Shown: positions 22,305 through 33,275, counted from the first letter of the stretch. The stretch: DNA of 64,000 nt from Ampullaceana balthica (GCA_944989445.1 CALYLW010001198.1:3287-67286), one strand, 5' to 3'. Notes: generated by a model not told the origin, from the letters alone. Translations and numbers: made by a program.

Positions 22305-22420
22305 AATAACTCTAATAAGAATGCAGACCTAAACAAAAACCATAGTAAGTGTAGGACGCAATAATCTTCTGTAGGCAAGGAGTGTCTGCATCAGATTAGC
22401 TAAGATAAGATAAAACAATA
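22305..22420 (+). mobile_element. LINE 3' end (shared with 60625-60735)
   Basis: Fragment ctctaataagaatgcag...gtgtaggacgcaataatctt...aagataagat corresponds to the last ORF2 codons and 3' UTR of the LINE at 26652-27690. It is present in both segmental copies, so it predates the duplication. Confidence 0.75.
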
Positions 22421-23048
22421 CAGTATTATAGTAGTATTTATTGAGCACATTGTATTATAACAATGAGATAAAATATTACACACTCTTTGATGTTAAAAAA
22501 TGTTTAAATTTGTTTTATTTATTCTTGCATTCCAATAAAATAGTACGTGTGTCTAGATCAGTATTTGGAAAACTTAGTTTGTCTTATTTCTATCAAAAGG
22601 AAGGATAGATACATATCAATATTTCTGTAACTTATTAAATTTATTTAATTAAAGCTATAACAGTTAAATTTATTTACAAAAATCATTTCTTAACTAATGA
22701 GAGAAGGTGTAATTTATAAACATTTAAATACATGTATATAAAAGATTATTTTAAAAAAGATTTAATACATTTTTTGAACAAATACACATAGTATACAATT
22801 GTAAGAAATTACTTTTAGTTTTTAATGTATGACAATATCTTAGATTAATTATTCAAGATAATACCAGCTATGTTATTATAAAGATATCTTTTGAGTGATA
22901 AATATAACATTATAGAAATGTTACTTTTATCTATGCCGATGAAAGCAACCCCACCCCCCCCCCTCCTCCTCCAATTTAAAAGAAAAAAACAAAACAAAAA
23001 GTTTTACGGACATTGATGGCAGATGGAGCAGAAGTGACACAATATTGA

Positions 23049-23600
23049 ATGTGGCAAATATCTTAATAAAATAAATATTGTCTAAACATTGTTTAAGAAT
23101 GTGGCAAATATCTTAATGAAATAAATATTGTCTAAACTTTATTTAAGAATGTGGCAAATATCTTAATGAAAGAAATATTGTATAAACATTGTTTAAGAAT
23201 GTGACAAATATCTTTTAATGAAATAAATATTGTCTAAACATTGTTTAAGAATGTGGCCAATATCTTAATGAAATAAATTTTGTCTAAACTTTTTTAATAA
23301 TGTGGCAAATATCTTAATGAAATATATATTGTCTAAACTTTCTTTAAGAATGTCGCAAATATCTTAATGAAATAAATATTATATAAGCTTTGTTTAAGAA
23401 TGTGGCAAATATCTTAATGAAATAAATATTGACTAAACATTGTTTAAGAATGTGGCAAATATCTTAATGAAATACATATTGTCTAAACTTTCTTTAAAAA
23501 TGTGGCTAATATCTTAATGAAATAAATATTGTCTAAACTTTGTTTAAGAATGTGGAAAATATCTTAATGAAATAAATATTGTCTAAACATTGTTTAAGAA
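23049..23600. repeat. 50-bp minisatellite, 11 copies (absent from paralogue)
   Basis: The unit contains TGTGGCAAATATCTTAATGA and AATAAATATTGTCTAAAC. The paralogue at about 61341-61353 has a single partial unit, then jumps to sequence equivalent to 24040. About 1 kb is therefore missing there or was gained here. Confidence 0.93.
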
Positions 23601-24189
23601 TTTCCCTTTTTTCCAGAATAAGCTAAATGAGAAGTAAAATTATATTAAATTATTTTTCTAAGAATGTGCAACCTTTTAAGAGCTTTCTTTACATATTTAC
23701 TAAGAAGCTACAAGAAAATATAATATAATAATAAAAGTAAAAGTATATGATCTATTTGTGGTTATACAAACATTTTAATGGATAAATTTAATGTAAATAT
23801 AGACATTTATAAAAAAAAATAATAATGATTTAATCTTACATTATAATTTTAAAAAATTTGAGTGTATATTAAAATATTGTTATTATGGGTAATGCATATG
23901 TAAAATTTACATGAAATTAACTAATGTAATTTTAATATATTTTAAGTGCATATTAATAACAACATCACATTTTTACTCATATCTACGATTATTTTTTTTA
24001 AAGGAGAACAACTTCATAGTACATGTGTATTTAATAATTGTAAAAATTAATACTACAATACACATAGTAATTAAGATCTAATAATAATGTTTTTAAATTT
24101 ACTAATTTAAAATAAAAAAGCACCGCTTATAATATAGTATAGTATTAATATAATTAAGACAAAAGTCACTCACGAGTAAGGAGATTATT

Positions 24190-24475
24190 AAAATTATGTC
24201 AAATGAATATGAATAGGACCAAGCACCAATACAATGAAAATTATGTCAAATGAATATGAATAGGACCAAGAACCAATACAATGAAAATTATGTCAAATGA
24301 ATATGAATAGGGACCAAGCACCAATACAATTAAAATTATGTCAAATGAATATGAATAGGGACCAAGCACCAATACAATGATAATTATGTCAAATGAATAT
24401 GAATAGGACCCAGCACCAATACAATTAAAATTATGTCAAATGAATATGAATAGGACCAAGCACAATACAATGAAG
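24190..24475. repeat. ~46-bp minisatellite, 6 copies
   Basis: The unit contains AATTATGTCAAATGAATATG and AATAGGACCAAGCACCAATA. It is present with a similar copy number in the paralogue (61515-61820). Confidence 0.92.
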
Positions 24476-24676
24476 ATTTTGACATTTAAGTATTTATACA
24501 AATTTAGTTTAAAATAGTGTAACAATCTTAATAAGATATTTTATGTATTGAACCTAGTTAATTTGAATTTTAATATTAGTAAATTCTCTGTTCTTAGACT
24601 TAGACTTATAGAGATAAGGCCTTTTATTTTGTTATTTCATTAGTATTATTGTTTTATTATTAATAGTCAATAATTA

Positions 24677-25404
24677 TCTGGAGTATTAGTTTCAACCCAG
24701 AAAAGTTTCAACTGTTAAGAGTAGAAACAAATAAATTCAAAATATTTCATTCATGGAAAGGAACTAACACAAACTAAAGATGCGAAATACATAGGAGTCA
24801 TAATAAATAATAAACTATCATGGATTCCCCATGTCAATGAAGTTATTAAAAAATCAAAATAAAATTGTAGGCTTTATAAAAAAGAAACTTTTACAAATGT
24901 AATAAAGACATGAAACTAAAATGCTACCTCACCTTGGTGAGACCTATACTAGAATATGCATCTTCTGTATGGGACCCATCCACCGAAGAAAACATTGATA
25001 AACTAGAAAAGAGCTGCCAGGAGATTATTCAAAACTGACAAGAATAACACCATTAGTTAAATCATAAAACCTTGAAACACTAGAGGATAGAAGAACCAAG
25101 AGCAAAGTAGTAATTATACATAAGGCAATTAATTCTAATTTAGAAATACAACACAAAGATAACTTAATAAAACCTCAGATAGACATAAGGATAAAAACAC
25201 ATTTCTTATTCCGTATGCAAGAACAAACTCATACAAGTTTTCGTTCTTCCCGTCCTGAATTCGGGCCTGGAATGGGTTAAAGTCAACACTTTATCAACTT
25301 TTAAAACTCTAATCAGAATGCAGGACTAAACACAAACCGAAGAAAAGCGTAGGACGCAATAAACTTCTGAATAGAACGAGCGTCTGAAATAGATAAAATA
25401 AGAT
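24677..25404 (+). mobile_element. 5'-truncated LINE, first copy, with 8-bp target duplication
   Basis: The sequence starts within the reverse-transcriptase region (actggagta-like start). It follows the C-terminal part of the ORF2 seen at 26652-27690 (LEYASSVWDPST, TRITPLV, IPYART, SFFPS) with many frameshifts and a 15-bp gap. It ends with the shared 3' UTR and aagataagat-type tail. Flanking aataatta occurs at 24669-24676 and 25405-25412. The paralogue (about 62003) has an empty site reading tcaataattaaattgaat. The insertion thus came after the segmental duplication. Confidence 0.82.
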
Positions 25405-25530
25405 AATAATTAAATTGAATAATTAAGACACTTTTTTCTTATGCGTATATTTGTTATCACTTTACCTTTATAATTTATACAGATTGTTAATATATAAATA
25501 ATAATATATTAACTTAATATAATAATTAGG

Positions 25531-25728
25531 TATAATCTTTAAAAAATAATGGGGTAGAGACTGCAACCGGGCTTAGAAATTAGTAAATGTATAACATATA
25601 AACAGGGAATGAGATAACCTAACACTGTTAGTAACAGGACGTAACAAAACAGCGAATGTTTCGGCAAAGAGCCTTCCTCAACGAACAAAATACCCTGTTT
25701 ATATGTTATAAATTTATAATCTTTTAAA
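25531..25728. mobile_element. Small element with 20-bp inverted ends, Penelope-like motif
   Basis: The flanks tataatctttaaa (25531-25543) and tataatcttttaaa (25715-25728) form a 13-14 bp target duplication. The insert contains inverted repeats GTATAACATATAAACAGGG (about 25589) and CCCTGTTTATATGTTATA (25693-25710). Between them is cagcgaatgtttcggcaaag and agccttcctcaacgaac. In reverse this resembles the gaagaaggc...gccgaaacg hairpin motif found at ends of Penelope-like retroelements. The site is empty in copy B of the segmental duplication. A related piece is at 55250-55390. Confidence 0.55.
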
Positions 25729-25954
25729 CTACCAACAAAAGAAAAAGAATGTGGAGAATTTTTTTTTCATTTGTATTTTTTTTTACATAAGCAGGTATGC
25801 AAAATTTAATGTATGTCAGCATAGGAATTTTATTCTAAGACTAAAAAAACAAGACTAGAGTCAAGCTACATGTTACTCATTGACATTACTATTAGTATTA
25901 CTAAGTAAAGTTACTACAACTACTACTACTACTAACTACATACTACTATTTATT

Positions 25955-26198
25955 TTATCTATACAGACGATAGTTGCGCCCATAGATCATGACAGATGAT
26001 CTGTTGGCAAGTGATGCAGCGTTCACAGGCCACGGCTTTGTGGGTTCCACGCATTACCCAGCCACCTCACCCATTCAGAGCGGGGTGACTCAGGGATGCC
26101 CTAGGCCCCGGGAACAAGCCCTTGCCTTCACACGGATTCGAACCCGTGACCATCGGTACGACAGTCCAGTGCGCTGCCACTCGACCACCGCGTCCCCT
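25955..26198 (-). mobile_element. tRNA-derived SINE (copy 1)
   Basis: On the minus strand the head carries an RNA polymerase III box A, TGGTCGAGTGG (26187-26177), and box B, GGTTCGAATCC (26144-26134), spaced as in a tRNA. The body (gcctagggcatccctgagtc, gtgggtaatgcgtgg-like) is followed by a 3' tail like that of the LINE at 26652. It is absent from the paralogous site near 62380. The open frame at 25989-26234 is spurious. It is not a functional tRNA: the cloverleaf is not maintained and the body continues past the T arm. Confidence 0.85.
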
Positions 26199-26651
26199 AG
26201 TGCAACAACCGCCGCATTCAAAATGTTTCTTTAAATATTAAACAATATACATGTATTATATCTTAATTAAGAAGGTAATGTTTATAAGGTTTCGAGAAAT
26301 GACTTAAGTGAGTATTATATTTGACTATTTGGAAGTCAAAACATATATATTCAGCTTCATGTAACCATAGTAACTAAAATCCAATAACCCAGGCGTCATA
26401 GGAATAAAATTTAAAAAAACATATACATGTACATTATTTTATAAATACCATATTAAAATTATAAACATATGCAAAATATAATTTTTAATTGTCAAATTTT
26501 GATATTAAAAATAATAGAAAGCTTTTGATCCACATATGAAATTACATTTTTTTAATAAATATTGTTATTAATCTGCTATTCTTTTCCTGTTAATCTTTTT
26601 GTATTACAAAATAAAAATATCACTGAATTTAAAAAGGTCATCGACTACATT

Positions 26652-27690
26652 GCAGGGAGCAAACTGTAATAAATAATGGATATAAATCTGCACCAATAAA
26701 GGTTAACTCAGGAGTTCCACAAGGAACTGTGCTAGGTCCCTTACTCTTTTTGATCTATATAAATGATTTCCCCAACAACATCTCAACAGGTACAAAAGTT
26801 AGGTTATTTGCTGATGATTGTATAATCTATAGAACAATTAAATCAGAGCAAGATAGCAAAATTTTACAAAAAGACTTAGATGAATTGATAAAATGGTAAA
26901 CTAACTGGAGTATGTCTTTCCTCCCAGAAAAAGTGTCAACTGTTAAGACTAACAAAGAAAAAGAAACAAATAAATTCAAAATATTACATTCATGGAAAAG
27001 AACTGACCCAAACTAAAGATGCAAAATACTTAGGAGTCTTAATAAATGAGAAACTATCATGGAATCCCCATGTCAATGAAGTTATTAAAAAATCAAACAA
27101 AACATTAGGCTTTATAAAAAGAAACTTTAACAAATGTAATAGAGATATAAAACTAAAATGCTACCTCACTTTGGTGAGACCTGTACTAGAATATGCATCT
27201 TCTGTATGGGACCCATCCACCAAAGAAAACATTGATAAACTAGAACAAATTAAAAAAAGAGCTGCCAGATTCATTACTGGAGAATATTCAAAACTGACAA
27301 GAATAACACCATTAGTTAAATCATTAAACCTTGAAACACTAGAGGATAGAAGAACCAAGAGCAAAGTAGTAATCATACATAAAGCAATTAATTCTAATTT
27401 AGAAATACAACACAAAGATAACTTAATACAACCCTCAGATAGACATAAGGATAAAAACACCTTTCTTATTCCGTATGCAAGAACAAACAGATACAAATTT
27501 TCATTCTTCCCGTCCGGAATTCGGGCGTGGAATGGGTTGCCTGAAGAATCCAGGAAAACCAACACTTTATCAACGTTTAAATCTCTAATAAAAATGCAGG
27601 ACTAGACACAAACCATAGATAAGCGTAGGATGAAATAATCTTCTGTATAGAAGGAGCGTCTGTAAACAGATAACATAAGATAAGATTAAA
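26652..27690 (+). pseudogene. LINE ORF2 relic: reverse transcriptase and C-terminal part, intact 3' end
   Basis: The reverse transcriptase is readable as SGVPQGTVLGPLLFLIYIND (about 26711) and the catalytic box RLFADDCIIYR (about 26803). A stop follows IKW, then frameshifts. From 27171 to 27605 a long frame (144 codons) runs PVLEYASSVWDPST, RAARFITGEYSKLTRITPLV, IPYARTNRYKFSFFPSG, RAWNGLPEES and ends in SLIKMQD. The 3' UTR carries atcttctgtatagaaggagc and ends in acataagataagat. The 5' part (endonuclease) is missing. It is absent from the paralogue near 62905, so it is younger than the duplication. Confidence 0.88.
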
Positions 27691-27886
27691 ACATTAATTA
27701 TAACCCAATAAAAATAATATTTTATTTGAATATTATAAAGAATGTACACATTTTTTAAAATCATGTTGAATATTTGAAGATTAAAACTATTTTAAACTTT
27801 ATTGTATTACTCAAGCTGTTTTTATTAAGGATTCACTCTCAGTAATCATAATTGATCATTATTTATGTAACGTAGTCATTCATTTA

Positions 27887-28050
27887 AAATGAAACGACAA
27901 TTATTGCAGACGACAGACGAGCCGTCTGAATACACTTACTCCAAGGAAGAAATTCACTTACTGACATTAACTTGAAAATCTTTTGATCGTATTCAACGTT
28001 GTATTTTATTTTTAACTGACTGAGTAGATAACTAACAGAAATAATATTTT
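27887..28050 (+). other. Highly conserved island upstream of the protease-like gene
   Basis: About 160 bp are almost identical to 63117-63280, while the surroundings of the duplication have drifted much more. Within it, cagacgacagacgagccgtc follows a good acceptor-like ttattgcag. A frame (TTDEPSEYTYSKEEIHLL) closes at TGA, and the single difference in that stretch (tta/ttg) is silent. It could be a terminal exon of an upstream gene, a 5' untranslated exon, or a regulatory element. I cannot decide which. Confidence 0.5.
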
Positions 28051-28348
28051 TTTTTAAAATCAATTATTTAAAAAAATTGTTAAGGATAATAATACTTTAC
28101 AATTGACTAATCAGTTTATGAGATTATATTTCCCTTACAGTTAATGACAATGAAGTTAATCCACTAAAACTGCGTAATTTAATGTCACTGCTCTTTTCTC
28201 GTGCGGCTATACACTCAAATTGTCGATAATTAAAACAAATAAGAACTGCAATATATTTACTGTAAACTAAATTGTGTTACAATGACAATGATAATAATAA
28301 TAATATTTTTACAAACTATAACTAATTTCGTAATTTTTCTATTTTCAG

Positions 28349-28406
28349 AATTCTTTAAAGAAATCAGGTTCGGTATCAGAAAAGCTGAAAAGATTGCAAA
28401 ACAACG
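28349..28406 (+). CDS. Exon A of the protease-like gene
   Basis: It is preceded by the acceptor tttttctattttcag and followed by the donor g/gtaaat. The 58 nt encode NSLKKSGSVSEKLKRLQNN and end in phase 1. The phase matches exon B exactly and the frame is open. The paralogous exon at 63589-63646 keeps the same borders and frame with one amino-acid change (S to L) and two silent changes, supporting coding use. Upstream exons, including the start codon, were not identified. Confidence 0.68.
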
Positions 28407-28514
28407 GTAAATCGTTAGATTTATATAATTTTAAAGTAAATATGAGTGTTTTGTTTTAAAAAATTATTTTTTTATTTTTTATTTTATTAAATTCCATTTT
28501 AAATTTGTTAATAT

Positions 28515-28765
28515 TATATGAGTGAAATAGAAAGAGAGACAGAGAGACGGAAGGGAAGAAAGACAGAAATAGAGATAGAGAGAGATAGAGAAAGGGGAGA
28601 GGGAGATTAATACCAACAGAGAAAGTTTGAGAGATTGAAACACACACAGAAATAGTGACAGAGAGATCAACAGAGAGAAAAAGACGATGAGAACGAGCAA
28701 CACAAAAGCAGATTGACAAAGAGAATAAGTAAAAGAGAGAAAGAGAGATAAACTGGCAATACATT
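28515..28765. repeat. GA-rich intronic microsatellite
   Basis: An imperfect (GAGA)n tract with agagagacagagagacgg-like words lies in the intron between exons A and B. The same tract follows exon A in copy B (63757-64000). Open frames on the minus strand (poly Leu/Ser/Phe) are artefacts. Confidence 0.9.
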
Positions 28766-28819
28766 AATTATTATTAATACTTAAAACAAAAGAAATATAT
28801 TAGAAAATTATCCTTTCAG

Positions 28820-28924
28820 AAAATTGCCGAGATCACAGCCAATGTGAATTTGACACACATGACAGACAAACAGATGTCAAAGATGGAAGGTGTGACATGA
28901 AAGATAAATCAAGTCTTTTCTATG
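28820..28924 (+). CDS. Exon B of the protease-like gene
   Basis: The acceptor is tatcctttcag (ending 28819) and the donor tatg/gtaatt. The 105 nt join in phase 1 to both neighbours and give a frame beginning ENCRDHSQCEFD and ending KSSLFYG, open throughout. It contributes three cysteines and many charged residues, consistent with an extracellular or disordered linker before the catalytic domain. It is too short to appear as an open frame of its own. The paralogous exon would lie beyond the window end. Confidence 0.65.
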
Positions 28925-29234
28925 GTAATTATGTTTCTATTAACTTTTCCTAGGCATAAAAATATACAAAAGATAATTTAAAATATTTTATATTCTTGAT
29001 AAAACATAATAAAAATGCAAGTTAATTCCATTTTAATGTCTAGCTTATAATACCAGTATTTACACATTGTATTTCTTACATAAATTATTGTCTAACAAAT
29101 CATCTCAGAAATTACTCTTTAAATCTTTTGAAATTAAAGATTATACTTAACGAAATCTGGTTAAACAGAGATAATAGAAGAGAGACAGGTGTAAGACATG
29201 GATTAAAATGTACTTTCTTTGATGACCTTGTCAG

Positions 29235-30154
29235 GTACACATGAAACTCAGGTGTCAGAAGGAGGAGAAGCAGATCTACACAAACATCTTGTTGTCTGTA
29301 AGAAGAATCCAGGTCACACAAAGTTTGTACCTGTCAATGATTTTAACATCAATCACCTGCCTGAAGGTTACCATGACAACCTCCTAGTTGAGTTCATCAA
29401 AGCTACAGCAGACCTCACTGTCAGGATAGATGTTACAATGACCAGTACAGAAAGACCAAAGTTTTGGCCAAACACCAAACAACCTATTTCATTTTATAAC
29501 AAGAGAGGAAGTTACATCATGAGACTAGGGACTGGTATGGTGAGGAATGTAAACATTGAATACAACAAGGGAACCTGTCCATGTCACAAGTGTCAACACT
29601 CGGACACACCCAGCAAAGTGTGGGGGAAGGTAGAGATGTACACGGCCAGACACGTGGTGTTTGATGACCTTGAGGCGAGACACACCACGTGTAGATTGTT
29701 CTTTGATGGACAAGATAGCCCACTGGTCACTTTTGATAGCTGGACGGTGGTTGTGGCAAACATTAAGGAAGACTGGTGTTTGATGGAATGTGTGACATGC
29801 GACGTAGATTTACTAAACAAACTGGATAAGATGGTGAAACACTGGGATGATCTATATATGAAAGTAAACGACAAATACGAGAGATGTGTATACAAGTTGA
29901 CATGGATAGTATCACATCCACATGGATGTCCTAAACAGATCTCTGTAGGACATTGGATAGACAAGTACAAGGTGAGTGATGATATGACCAAGTACACGTA
30001 CACAACATGTACATGTCCAGGCAGTAGTGGGGCTTATGTCCACCCACTGGGGTATGATGTTTACGGGTGGTATGACCACCATGTCCACAGTGGGGTCAAC
30101 TCTGAGGGAAGCAATTATAGTGGCGCTGGTTGGGAGAGAAGCTATTATTTATAA
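29235..30154 (+). CDS. Terminal exon: trypsin-fold peptidase-like protein, uncharacterised family
   Basis: The acceptor is ttgatgaccttgtcag; the first bases complete the Gly codon split with exon B (GTHETQV...). The frame runs to TAA at 30152-30154, about 306 codons. A PA-clan (chymotrypsin-like) layout is visible. A GTG...V start of the fold is near 29528. TARHVVFDD has the candidate catalytic His at 29651-29653. CDVDLL has the candidate Asp at 29801-29803. CTCPGSSGAYV has the candidate Ser at 30026-30028, where classical trypsins have GDSGG. Cys-rich CPCHKC precedes the His strand. The end is rich in His/Tyr/Gly (WYDHHVHSG). No signal peptide or membrane segment is seen in the exons found. 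ATG at 29219 lies before the acceptor, so the apparent start there is not used. I know no name for the family; lineage-expanded proteins of this look occur in molluscs (recollection). Peptidase activity is inferred only. Confidence 0.8.
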
Positions 30155-30231
30155 TGTAAACAATGTTATAATATTTTATATACTTTATACAAACTTGTAT
30201 CAACTGTTGATTGTTGTAATAGACAACACCC

Positions 30232-30400
30232 TCTACCACGCCCCATGTACACAACAACACCACGCCCCATGTACACCACAACACCACGACCCATGTACAC
30301 CACACCACCACGCCCCGTGTACACCACAACACCACGCCCCATGTACACCACAACACCACGCCCCATGTACACCAAAACACCACGCCCTATGTGCGCCCTA
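30232..30400. repeat. 24-bp minisatellite in the 3' region of the gene, about 7 copies
   Basis: The unit CACCACGCCCCATGTACA plus ccacaa starts about 80 bp after the stop codon. It is stop-free in several frames, hence spurious frames on both strands. Its cgccccatgtacac core is also the core of the 52-bp and 27-bp arrays nearby, which suggests common descent. Confidence 0.9.
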
Positions 30401-30743
30401 ACCACCAGTGTCGGCACCCTACCTCCTACATTCCAATGTACTTATGAATTATTACTAGAACATGTTTTTATTGTTTACATTTTGACTTGATATAAACTGG
30501 TATCAAATGGACACTATTTTAATACAGCTTGACCACTACCTCATTTAATGCATCCCCCTAACTACCATTGTCAGCACCCCCAACAACAAAGTCGGCACCC
30601 CTACCATCAGTGTCGGATCCCTTACCCTTAATTTACCCATTTCATGTACTTATAAACTGTTGAAATCAAATAAATATTTTCTTTAAAAATCTATTTTTTA
30701 AAAACTTGTACCAAATGTTAATGACTATAAAATACAACACAGT

Positions 30744-30990
30744 TTATCACGCCCCATGTGCGCCCCCAGTCTATCACACCCCAAGCGCGCCCCAGTCTAT
30801 CATGCACATGTGCGTCCCCAGTCTATCACGCCCCATGTACGCTTCCAGTCTATCACGCCCCATGTGCGCCCCCAGTCTATCACGCCCCATGTGTGCCCCC
30901 AGTCTATCACGCCCCATGTGTGCCCCCAGTCTATCACGCCCCATGTGCGCCCCCAGTCTATCACGCCCATGTGCGCCCCCTGTACAAGTA
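30744..30990. repeat. 27-bp minisatellite, about 9 copies
   Basis: The unit is CCCCAGTCTATCACGCCCCA plus tgtgcgc. Being a multiple of three, it leaves three + frames open. A putative polyadenylation hexamer aataaa lies just upstream near 30671. Confidence 0.92.
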
Positions 30991-31189
30991 TTTCACACCC
31001 ACCTCTAACTATTTTTGTCAATAAAACATAGTCACATACAATTATTAATCTATGTTTTTAAAATAAATCAGGGACTATTTATATAAATTATATAAACTAT
31101 TGTTTCTTGTCATTTTAACGCCCCATGTGCGCCCCAAGCTTAATTTTTGGCACCCCTATATCCAACAATTCCATATAATGTGTTAATAG

Positions 31190-31430
31190 CACTATATATT
31201 TTGTTCTCTATTTATTACAGTAAGTTAATGTATTAATAGCTATATAACTTTTGTTCTCTGTTTATTACATTATGTTAATGTATTAATAACACTATATCTT
31301 TTGTTCTCTATTTATTACAGTAAGTTAATGTATTAATAACACTATAGCTTTTATTCTCTATTTATTACATTATGTTAATGTATTAATAACACTATATCTT
31401 GTGTTCTCTATTTATTACAGTAAGTTCTTA
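31190..31430. repeat. 50-bp repeat, about 5 copies
   Basis: TTGTTCTCTATTTATTACAG and TTAATGTATTAATAACACTA repeat every 50 bp (31201, 31251, 31301...). Several units contain attacag/taagt, which looks like adjacent splice sites but is part of the repeat. Confidence 0.9.
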
Positions 31431-31496
31431 TTGAAACTGTGAATATATGAAAGTATTCATGTTTTGAAAGTTGTATTAGACTCTAATACATCAAAG

Positions 31497-32920
31497 CTTC
31501 ACCACCAACAACACACCTCATATACACTCTCCCCTTCCATATCGGCACCCACACCACCAACAACACGCTCCATGTACACTCTCACCTTCCATATTGGTAC
31601 CCACACCACCAACAACACGCCTCATGTACACTCTCACCTTCCATATCGGCACACACACCACCAACAACACGCCTCCTGTACACTCTCACCTTCCATATCA
31701 GCACACACACCACCAACAACACGCCTCATGTACACTCTCACCTTCCATATCGGCACACACACCACCAACAACACAAATCATGTACACTTTCACCTTCCAT
31801 ATCGGCAAACACACCACCAACAACACGCCTCATGTACACTCTCACCTTTCATATCGGCACCCAAACCCCCAACAACACGCCTCATGTACACTATCACCTT
31901 TCATATTGGCACCCACACCACTAACAACACGCCTCATGTACACTCTCACCTTCCATATCGGCACACACACCACCAACAACACGCCTCATGTACACTCTCA
32001 CCTTCCATATCGGCACACACACACCAACAACACAAATCATGTACACTTTCACCTTCCATATCGGCAAACACACTATCAACAACACGCCTCATGTACACTC
32101 TCACCTTTCATATCGGCACCCAAACCCCCAACAACACGCCTCATGTACACTATCACCTTTCATATTGGCACCCACACCACCAACAACACGCCTCATGTAC
32201 ACTCCCACCTTCCATATCGGCACACACACCACCAACAACACGCCTCATGTACACTCTCACCTCCCATATTGGCACTCAAACCACCAACAACACGCTTCAT
32301 GTACACTCTCATCTTCCATATCGGCACACACACCACCAACATCACGCCTCATGTACACTCTCACCTTCCATATCGGGACCCACACCACCAACATCACGCC
32401 TCATGTACACTCTCACCTTCCATATCGGGACCCACACCACCAACATCACGCCTCATGTACACTCTCACCTTCCATATTGGCACTCAAACCACCAACAACA
32501 CGCCTCATGTACACTCTCATCTTCCATATCGGCACACACACCACCAACATCACGCCTCATGTACACTCTCACCTTCCATATCGGTACCCACACCACCAAC
32601 AACACGCCTCATGTACACTCTCACCTTCCATATCGGCACTCAAACCACCAACAACACGCCTCATGTACACTCTCACCTTCCATATCGGCACCCACACCAC
32701 CAACAACACGCCTCATGTACACTCTCACCTTCCATATCGAGACCCACACCACCAACAACACGCCTCATGTACACTATCACCTTCCATATCGGGACCCACA
32801 CCACCAACAACACGCCTCATGTACATTCTCACATTCCATATTGGCACCCACACCACCAACAACACGCCTCATGTACACTCTCACCTTCCATATCGGCACC
32901 CACACTACCATCAAACATGT
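31497..32920. repeat. 52-bp minisatellite, about 27 copies (large copy)
   Basis: Same unit as 5157-5575. Inside, a five-unit block starting with the variant aaatcatgtacactttcacc is repeated 259 bp apart (31775 and 32034). There are also later blocks with atcacg and gggaccc variants, so amplification went by multi-unit steps. All three + frames are open; one gives 512 codons. It has no other gene-like property. Confidence 0.95.
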
Positions 32921-33275
32921 AACATCTTGTAATAGTATTAGAATTTCTTTTTATATTTTAATACTTTCCTTTCTTTTACATTTGGACATTGTTGTATTTT
33001 AAGTTAAATTTAATATTTAATTCTATAAAAGTATCAACTAGTTTAGTATTTTAAACAGTTTATTTTATTGATTACCATTTTTTTGGGGTTTAATTTCATA
33101 AGACAAAATAAACAAGTAAAAACGTATTTTGTTTGATTATTTTATATTATTATTGTTTGTGTGTTTATGTTTATTTATAAATGTATTTACATAAACGGAA
33201 ATGTTTGCTGATATAAAAACATTTGCGTGGTGTGGTCATGTGTGTATTTGGGGTTTTCATTATTGTGGTGTGTGG
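32911..33275. repeat. Duplicated flank of the 52-bp array (paralogue of 5567-5930)
   Basis: Near-identical to the sequence behind the small 52-bp array, including catgtaacatcttgtaatag, the AT-rich tail and the first part of the G/T-rich unit (gtgtggtcatgtgtg). Only one degenerate G/T unit follows here, against about 13 there. Confidence 0.9.

Larger units (their letters stand above)
21217..28790 (+). repeat. Segmental duplication, copy A (paralogue of 59300-64000)
   Basis: From acatcattcaaatatatc (21220) to the GA-rich intron tract (28765) the sequence matches 59300-64000 in order and orientation. Anchors are ggggtaagtactttaagtag (21745/59567), the shared LINE tail (22305/60625), ttgatggcagatggagcag (23012/61305), the 46-bp array, the conserved island (27893/63122) and the 58-bp exon (28349/63589). 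Copy A alone holds LINEs at 24677 and 26652, the element at 25544 and the SINE at 25955. Copy B has extra tandem units instead. Confidence 0.9.

Noticed and set aside
26134..26190. tRNA gene on the minus strand (also at 33766-33820)
   Set aside because: Boxes A and B are present but no stable cloverleaf is kept. The sequence continues into a SINE body and LINE-like tail, and other copies are deleted or decayed.
28456..28764. Leu/Ser/Phe-rich membrane-protein-like frames on the minus strand
   Set aside because: Translation of the complementary strand of a GA-rich microsatellite in an intron. The same occurs at 63745-63999.
29219..29234. ATG at 29219 as start of the protease-like protein
   Set aside because: It lies before a good 3' splice site (ttgtcag at 29234). 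The exon B junction in phase gives a better and longer protein.
29517..30003. Minus-strand frames of 62-136 codons
   Set aside because: They lie fully within the well-supported + strand terminal exon and have no features of their own.
31464..33002. 512-codon frame of 52-residue repeats
   Set aside because: 52 bp rotates through all three frames, and all three + frames are open. The frame runs on into AT-rich flank. It is a property of the array and not of a protein.
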